A program made the position numbers and the translations under genes. 8,015 nucleotides of DNA from Gammaproteobacteria bacterium (GTDB lineage Bacteria > Pseudomonadota > Gammaproteobacteria > J113), in contig RFJX01000066.1 of NCBI GenBank assembly GCA_003694425.1, positions 1-8,015 on the forward strand, given 5' to 3'. This document shows positions 4,690 through 8,015 of the stretch, one piece after another. The stretch's first letter is position 1, and each line of letters opens with the position of its first letter. The notes below the pieces were generated by a model. That model was not told the origin of the DNA. It did no database searches and saw only the letters and a list, made by a program, of their open reading frames with translations.

Positions 4690-6282
4690 ATGCGCCGGCG
4701 ACCGGACAGGGTGGAGGCGGGGCTCTTTCGCCCCGACCACCCGCTCTGGAGGCCCACCACGGCCCTGCTCCTGCTGGCCGGCTACTGCCTGCTGCACGCC
4801 CTCCTGCGGCTGCTGCTCACCGGCACCGCAGAGGTCGACCACGTCGAGCAGGTGATCTATGCCCAGAGCCTGCAACCGCATTACGGCCTGAGCCAGCCGC
4901 CGCTCTATACCTGGCTGCTGTGGGGGATGCAGCGGCTGCTCGGGGTGGGACTGCCCGCCGTGGTCCTGCTCAAGTACCTGCTGATCTTCGCCGTCTATCT
5001 GTTCCACTACCTGGCGGCACGCCGCCTGCTGCGGGACGACCGGCTGGCCCTGCTGGCCACCCTCTCCCTCACCCTCTGCTACCAGATCGGCTGGAAGTTC
5101 CACATCGGCGTCACCCATACCCTGCTGCTGTCCGCCGCCTGCGCGATGAGCCTCTGGGCGCTGCTCCGGGTGCTTCAGGAGGGTCGTCTGCGCGACTGGG
5201 CTCTGCTGGGTCTGGCCATGGGCATCGGCAGCCTCTCCAAGTACGGCTACTTCGTCTTCCTGCCCGTGCTGCTGCTCGCGGTGCTCGCCGGACGGGGCCT
5301 CCGTGAGCGGCTGTTGCGCCCACAGCTGGCAATCCCCCTGCTCATCGCGCCGGTCCTGTTCGCCCCCTTCGGACTCGGCCTGCTGGAACGACCGGACACT
5401 GCCGGGGCGATCTTCCGGCATACCCTCCAGGGTGGCATCTCCGGGGACTGGATCGGGCATACCCTGACCGGCCTGGGTCACCTGGCCGGGGCCATCGCAG
5501 GTTTCCTGGCCCTCGCCCTGCTGCTGCCCCTGCTCTTCCCGGAGACCCTCAGGCAGCCCCGGGAACGGGACCCCTGGACCGCGCTGATGGACCGGTTCCA
5601 CCTGCTGATTGTGCTGGCGCTGCTCGGGATGGTCGCGATCGGGGGCGTCACCACGCTGAAATCGCGCTGGATGCACCCCTTCCTGCTGCTGGTGCCACTG
5701 TGGCTGTTCCTGCGCCTGCGCGCCGCCACCGCCGCGACCGGCCTGCCGCGCAAGCGCCTGGGCGTCCTGCTGGGGGTCCTGCTGGTCCTCAACCTCGCCG
5801 TCATCGGCTATCGCACGGCCCTGGACACCGTGGGCCCGCCCCTGTGCCATCGCTGCCGGGTCCTGGCCCCCTATCCGGAGCTGGCACGGGCGGTGCGGGA
5901 GGCCGGGTTCACCGCCGGTACGATCCTGGCCGGAGACGAGCACATCGGCGGAAATCTGCGCCTGGCCTTTCCCGATTCCCGGGTGGTGGCCCTGCCCTAT
6001 ACCTACTATCGCCCCCCGCCACGGGAACGCCCCGGTGACTGCCTCATCGTCTGGGACCTGAAACGGGGGGAGGAACCACCACCGCAGTTGCAGGACCTCA
6101 TCGCAAGGGAGGGGCTCGACCCGGCCTCACTCCCGGCGGCCGGGGAATTCGTCATCCCGCTGGAGCAGTGGCGGCGGCGCTATCCGCGCTGGCGCGATCC
6201 GGGACTGCGAAGAAACGGCACTCCGCTGGCCTTCGGCTGGCGCATCCAGCGCCTGCATCCAGGCCAGGGGGAGTGTCACTGA
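4690..6282 (+). CDS. GT-C membrane glycosyltransferase (PMT_2/ArnT-like)
   Basis: A 530-residue inner-membrane protein with about ten hydrophobic segments between residues 22 and 374, then a soluble, probably periplasmic C-terminal part (375-530). The first large loop carries the family signature D50-H-V-E53-Q, then IYAQ and SQPPLYTWL (68-76), matching the D-E...PPL pattern of PMT_2/ArnT-type enzymes in which the acidic residue is catalytic. KSRWMHPFLL (324-333) resembles the R-Y/W-x-x-P motif before a late helix. Such enzymes move a sugar from a polyprenyl-phosphate carrier to lipid A, glycan or protein outside the cytoplasm. The tail has C386-H-R-C389 just after the last helix, which is unusual. 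The ATG is 6 nt after the LAB_N stop with only a weak ribosome binding site, so translation is probably coupled. The three preceding and present genes would supply donor, translocation and transfer. Acceptor unknown. Confidence 0.9.
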   Translation: MRRRPDRVEAGLFRPDHPLWRPTTALLLLAGYCLLHALLRLLLTGTAEVDHVEQVIYAQSLQPHYGLSQPPLYTWLLWGMQRLLGVGLPAVVLLKYLLIFAVYLFHYLAARRLLRDDRLALLATLSLTLCYQIGWKFHIGVTHTLLLSAACAMSLWALLRVLQEGRLRDWALLGLAMGIGSLSKYGYFVFLPVLLLAVLAGRGLRERLLRPQLAIPLLIAPVLFAPFGLGLLERPDTAGAIFRHTLQGGISGDWIGHTLTGLGHLAGAIAGFLALALLLPLLFPETLRQPRERDPWTALMDRFHLLIVLALLGMVAIGGVTTLKSRWMHPFLLLVPLWLFLRLRAATAATGLPRKRLGVLLGVLLVLNLAVIGYRTALDTVGPPLCHRCRVLAPYPELARAVREAGFTAGTILAGDEHIGGNLRLAFPDSRVVALPYTYYRPPPRERPGDCLIVWDLKRGEEPPPQLQDLIAREGLDPASLPAAGEFVIPLEQWRRRYPRWRDPGLRRNGTPLAFGWRIQRLHPGQGECH

Positions 6283-6284
6283 GA

Positions 6285-6378
6285 GGGCTGTTGGCTGTTG
6301 GACAGAAGCGTTATTTCCTCCCCTGCCTCATCAAGCCCTCCAACCCGATAGCCGAAGGCCGATGGCCGACAGCCCCTA
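6285..6378. repeat. Degenerate 7-bp repeats in inverted orientation between convergent genes
   Basis: The left part is a heptamer doublet, GCTGTTG at 6287-6293 and 6294-6300. The right part is a run of degenerate heptamers CCCGATA, GCCGAAG, GCCGATG, GCCGACA (6344-6371), then GCC. The right unit is close to the reverse complement of the left (TGTTGGC versus GCCGACA, one change). Arms 6285-6301 and 6359-6375 can pair over 17 positions: 13 Watson-Crick pairs, three G-U wobbles and one mismatch, across a 57-nt loop. The unit begins 2 nt after the GT-C stop and ends 37 nt before the aldolase stop. It may act as a transcript-end structure, but no U-run is present. I see no gene in 6283-6415. Confidence 0.6.
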
Positions 6379-6415
6379 TGTTATAGCCGCCCTGTCACTG
6401 CTCGCCAGCGAATCG

Positions 6416-7180
6416 CTATCTGCCATCCCCCATCTCCCTCACCGCCGCCAGCATCTCGCCCGCGGCCTGGCCCAGATAGAGGACGTCCACGCCGACCGTG
6501 ATCAGGCAGAAACCCTGGTCGATGAACTCGCGGATCGCCTCGCGGGTGACCCCGAAACAGCCCAGGGGGATCCCCCTGGCGCGGCAGCAGTCGCGGACGC
6601 GGGCGATGGCCGCCTTCACATCGGGGTGGTCCAGTTCGCCGATCCGGCCCATGCTCGCCGCCAGGTCGTTTGGTCCTACCAGGATGCAGTCGATCCCGGG
6701 CACATCGGCGATGGCCTCGATGTTGCGCACCGCCTCGATGTGCTCGGCCTGGACCACGACCGAGACCGCCTCGTTGGCATTGCGCAGATAGTCCTGGAAT
6801 CCGGGGCCGAAGCCATGGGCGCGACCGACGCCGATGCCCCGCTCCCCCCGGGGTGGATAACGGCATGCGGCGACCACGGCGGCGGCCTGTTGCGGGCTGT
6901 TCACCTGGGGGACGATCACACCGGCGGGGCCGATGTCCAGCATCTTCTTGAGCCAGACCGGGTCCGATGAGGGCACCCGCACCAGACAGGGAAGGGGGTG
7001 GGCGCCCTGGAGCATGGCCTGGGCCTGCTGGGCCTCGAAGGGTCCATGCTCACAGTCGATGAACAGCCAGTCGTAACCGAGGTGGCGCATCAGTTCCGGC
7101 ACCGCCGGGTCGGGCAGCGTGAGCAGGGTACCGACAAGTCTCTCCCCTGCCAGCAGGCGCCGCCGAAAATCCGCATTCAT
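6416..7180 (-). CDS. HpcH/HpaI-family class II aldolase
   Basis: A 254-residue TIM-barrel enzyme of the family that reversibly cleaves 2-keto-3-deoxy (4-hydroxy-2-oxo) acids to pyruvate and an aldehyde using a divalent metal. The catalytic set is present: H45 in IDCEHGPFE (41-49), R68 in LVRVPSSDP (66-73), Q144 and metal-binding E146 in VVVQAEHIEAV (141-151), and metal-binding D172 in LVGPNDLAASMG (167-178). The GVIVPQVNSPQQA (87-99) and RYPPRGERGIG (107-117) segments are also typical. The ATG at 7180 has GGAGGGAG 6 nt upstream (7187-7194), the strongest ribosome binding site in the window. Members include HpaI, GarL, RhmA and citrate-lyase-like aldolases; no sugar-acid or aromatic catabolism genes are beside it, so the substrate cannot be assigned. 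Convergent with the glycosylation cassette, divergent from the DUF1614 gene across 101 bp. Confidence 0.93.
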   Translation of the reverse strand: MNADFRRRLLAGERLVGTLLTLPDPAVPELMRHLGYDWLFIDCEHGPFEAQQAQAMLQGAHPLPCLVRVPSSDPVWLKKMLDIGPAGVIVPQVNSPQQAAAVVAACRYPPRGERGIGVGRAHGFGPGFQDYLRNANEAVSVVVQAEHIEAVRNIEAIADVPGIDCILVGPNDLAASMGRIGELDHPDVKAAIARVRDCCRARGIPLGCFGVTREAIREFIDQGFCLITVGVDVLYLGQAAGEMLAAVREMGDGR

Positions 7181-7281
7181 CTGCTTCTCCCTCCGGGATC
7201 CGTGTTGCCGACAAATGGATAACGGACGCTTGGGCCGGTATCCTGTTGCCCCACCATCTTACACGGACGCCACTCCTCAAG

Positions 7282-7941
7282 ATGCCCTTTTCTCCGCTGC
7301 TCCTGATCCTCTTCATCTTCCTCCTCGGCTGGCTGCTGGCCTTCGTCCAGCTGGGGATCCTCACCATCGCCTTCCAGAAGCTCGGCCTCTCCCCGGGGGC
7401 TGCCTTCACGCTGCTGTTCGGGTCACTGCTCGGCAGCGCCATCAACATTCCGCTGGTGAAGGTCAGGGCCACCCAGGTGCTGCCCCCCGAAGAACATCCC
7501 CTGGTCACCCTCCTGCGGCCCCGTTTCGACCGCTTCGAGGGTTACACGATCATCGCCGTCAATGTGGGCGGCTGCATCATCCCGTTGCTCTTCTCCCTCT
7601 ATCTGGTGAGCCGTGACCCTTCCATCCTGCTCCCGGCCCTCATCGGCATGGTGGTGGTGGCCGCGGTCAGCTACCGGATGAGCCAGCCCGTCCCCGGAAT
7701 GGGTATCGCGATGCCGATCCTCATCGCGCCGGCGACGGCGGCGCTGGTGGCCCTGCTGCTGGATGGCGACAACAGCCCGGCAATCGCCTATGTATCGGGC
7801 ACCATCGGGGTACTGGTCGGGGCCGATCTGCTGCATCTGAAGGAGGTCCGCAATCTGGGCGCGCCGATGGCATCGATCGGCGGGGCCGGCACCTTCGACG
7901 GGATCTTTCTGACCGGCGTGGTGGCCGTGTTGCTGGCGTGA
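7282..7941 (+). CDS. DUF1614 family integral membrane protein
   Basis: A 219-residue, strongly hydrophobic inner-membrane protein with about six to seven helices (roughly 5-31, 37-57, 88-108, 115-133, 141-160, 166-186 and 198-218). It matches what I recall of DUF1614: GSLLGSAINIPL (47-58), VNVGGCIIPLLFSLYL (93-108), GMGIAMPILIAPATAAL (139-155), AYVSGTIGVLVGADLLHL (169-186) and the closing GAPMASIGGAGTFDGIFLTG (193-212). Polar residues conserved inside helices (N55, N94, D182, H185, D206) hint at transport or catalysis, but no function is established. Start: the ATG at 7282 puts a hydrophobic helix straight at the N-terminus; an in-frame TTG at 7246 would add 12 residues. Neither has a Shine-Dalgarno sequence, and I found no clear promoter in the 101-bp gap (7181-7281). 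A GTTGTCA tandem array begins 4 nt after the stop. Confidence 0.85.
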   Translation: MPFSPLLLILFIFLLGWLLAFVQLGILTIAFQKLGLSPGAAFTLLFGSLLGSAINIPLVKVRATQVLPPEEHPLVTLLRPRFDRFEGYTIIAVNVGGCIIPLLFSLYLVSRDPSILLPALIGMVVVAAVSYRMSQPVPGMGIAMPILIAPATAALVALLLDGDNSPAIAYVSGTIGVLVGADLLHLKEVRNLGAPMASIGGAGTFDGIFLTGVVAVLLA

Positions 7942-7945
7942 GATG

Positions 7946-8015
7946 GTTGTCAGTTGTCAGTTGTCAGTTGTCAGTTGTCAGTTGTCAGTTGTCAGTTGTC
8001 AGTTGTCAGTTGTCA
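7946..8015. repeat. Heptanucleotide tandem repeat (GTTGTCA)x10, continuing past window edge
   Basis: Bases 7946-8015 are ten exact copies of the 7-mer GTTGTCA with no mismatch, starting 4 nt after the DUF1614 stop and reaching the last base of the window. Total copy number is therefore at least ten. Perfect identity suggests recent slippage expansion or strong selection. No reading frame or hairpin comes from it: the unit is not self-complementary. Confidence 0.97.

Noticed and set aside
4270..5943. A 557-codon open frame on the minus strand, very rich in Gln, Gly and Glu
   Set aside because: It lies antisense to the GT2, LAB_N and GT-C genes, which have clear family motifs. Its composition is the complement of Leu/Ala-rich membrane codons in GC-rich DNA, and it has no recognisable domain.
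7246..7281. TTG start adding 12 residues to the DUF1614 protein
   Set aside because: The extension is polar and non-conserved in appearance, and TTG lacks a ribosome binding site. The ATG at 7282 starts directly at the first hydrophobic helix, although it too lacks a clear site.
7181..7281. Promoter hexamers between the aldolase and DUF1614 genes (such as TATCCT at 7239)
   Set aside because: No -35/-10 pair with acceptable spacing could be found in either direction, so I did not annotate one.
7946..8015. The tandem heptamers as a CRISPR array
   Set aside because: The units are 7 bp and contiguous, with no spacers; CRISPR repeats are longer and separated by unique spacers.

Overview
The window looks like ordinary chromosome from a high-GC (roughly two-thirds G+C by eye) gammaproteobacterium. 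The gene types (a full-length two-domain MazG, bacterial Tpm, a GreA/GreB-type paralog beginning MSRAFVKE, DUF1614) and the TATAAT-type promoters would suit a Chromatiales/Ectothiorhodospiraceae-like or Xanthomonadales-like lineage. That placement is inference only. I see no tRNA, rRNA, CRISPR array, insertion sequence or phage gene.

Layout. (1) 1-1103, minus strand: mazG (NTP pyrophosphohydrolase), followed with a 4-base stop/start overlap by a secreted SH3-like-domain protein that runs off the left edge. (2) 1181-2420, plus strand: an HNH nuclease-family protein and a thiopurine S-methyltransferase (tpm), 4 nt apart, behind a plausible sigma-70 promoter and ending in a hairpin at 2405-2436. 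(3) 2449-2946, minus strand: a small heat-shock protein (Hsp20) with a near-consensus sigma-32 promoter. (4) 3085-3603, plus strand: a divergent GreA/GreB-family factor with a TATAAT box so close to the ATG that the message may be leaderless. (5) 3668-6282, plus strand: a tight three-gene cassette made of a GT2 polyprenyl-phosphate glycosyltransferase, a 93-aa LAB_N membrane protein and a GT-C (PMT/ArnT-like) membrane glycosyltransferase. (6) 6283-6415: a convergent gap built from degenerate 7-bp repeats in inverted orientation. (7) 6416-7180, minus strand: an HpcH/HpaI-family aldolase. (8) 7282-7941, plus strand: a DUF1614 integral membrane protein. (9) 7946-8015: ten perfect tandem copies of GTTGTCA reaching the window edge.

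How genes work together. The clearest functional unit is the glycosylation cassette. The GT2 enzyme would load a sugar onto a polyprenyl phosphate on the cytoplasmic face, the small LAB_N protein is a candidate for moving or presenting it across the membrane, and the GT-C enzyme would transfer it to a periplasmic acceptor. Sugar and acceptor cannot be read from the sequence. MazG, Tpm, Hsp20 and the Gre factor are individually housekeeping or stress functions.

Most of the window is conventional. The items most worth a second look are the LAB_N-containing cassette, the short-coiled-coil Gre paralog with its possibly leaderless promoter, and the heptanucleotide repeats placed directly behind two plus-strand stop codons.
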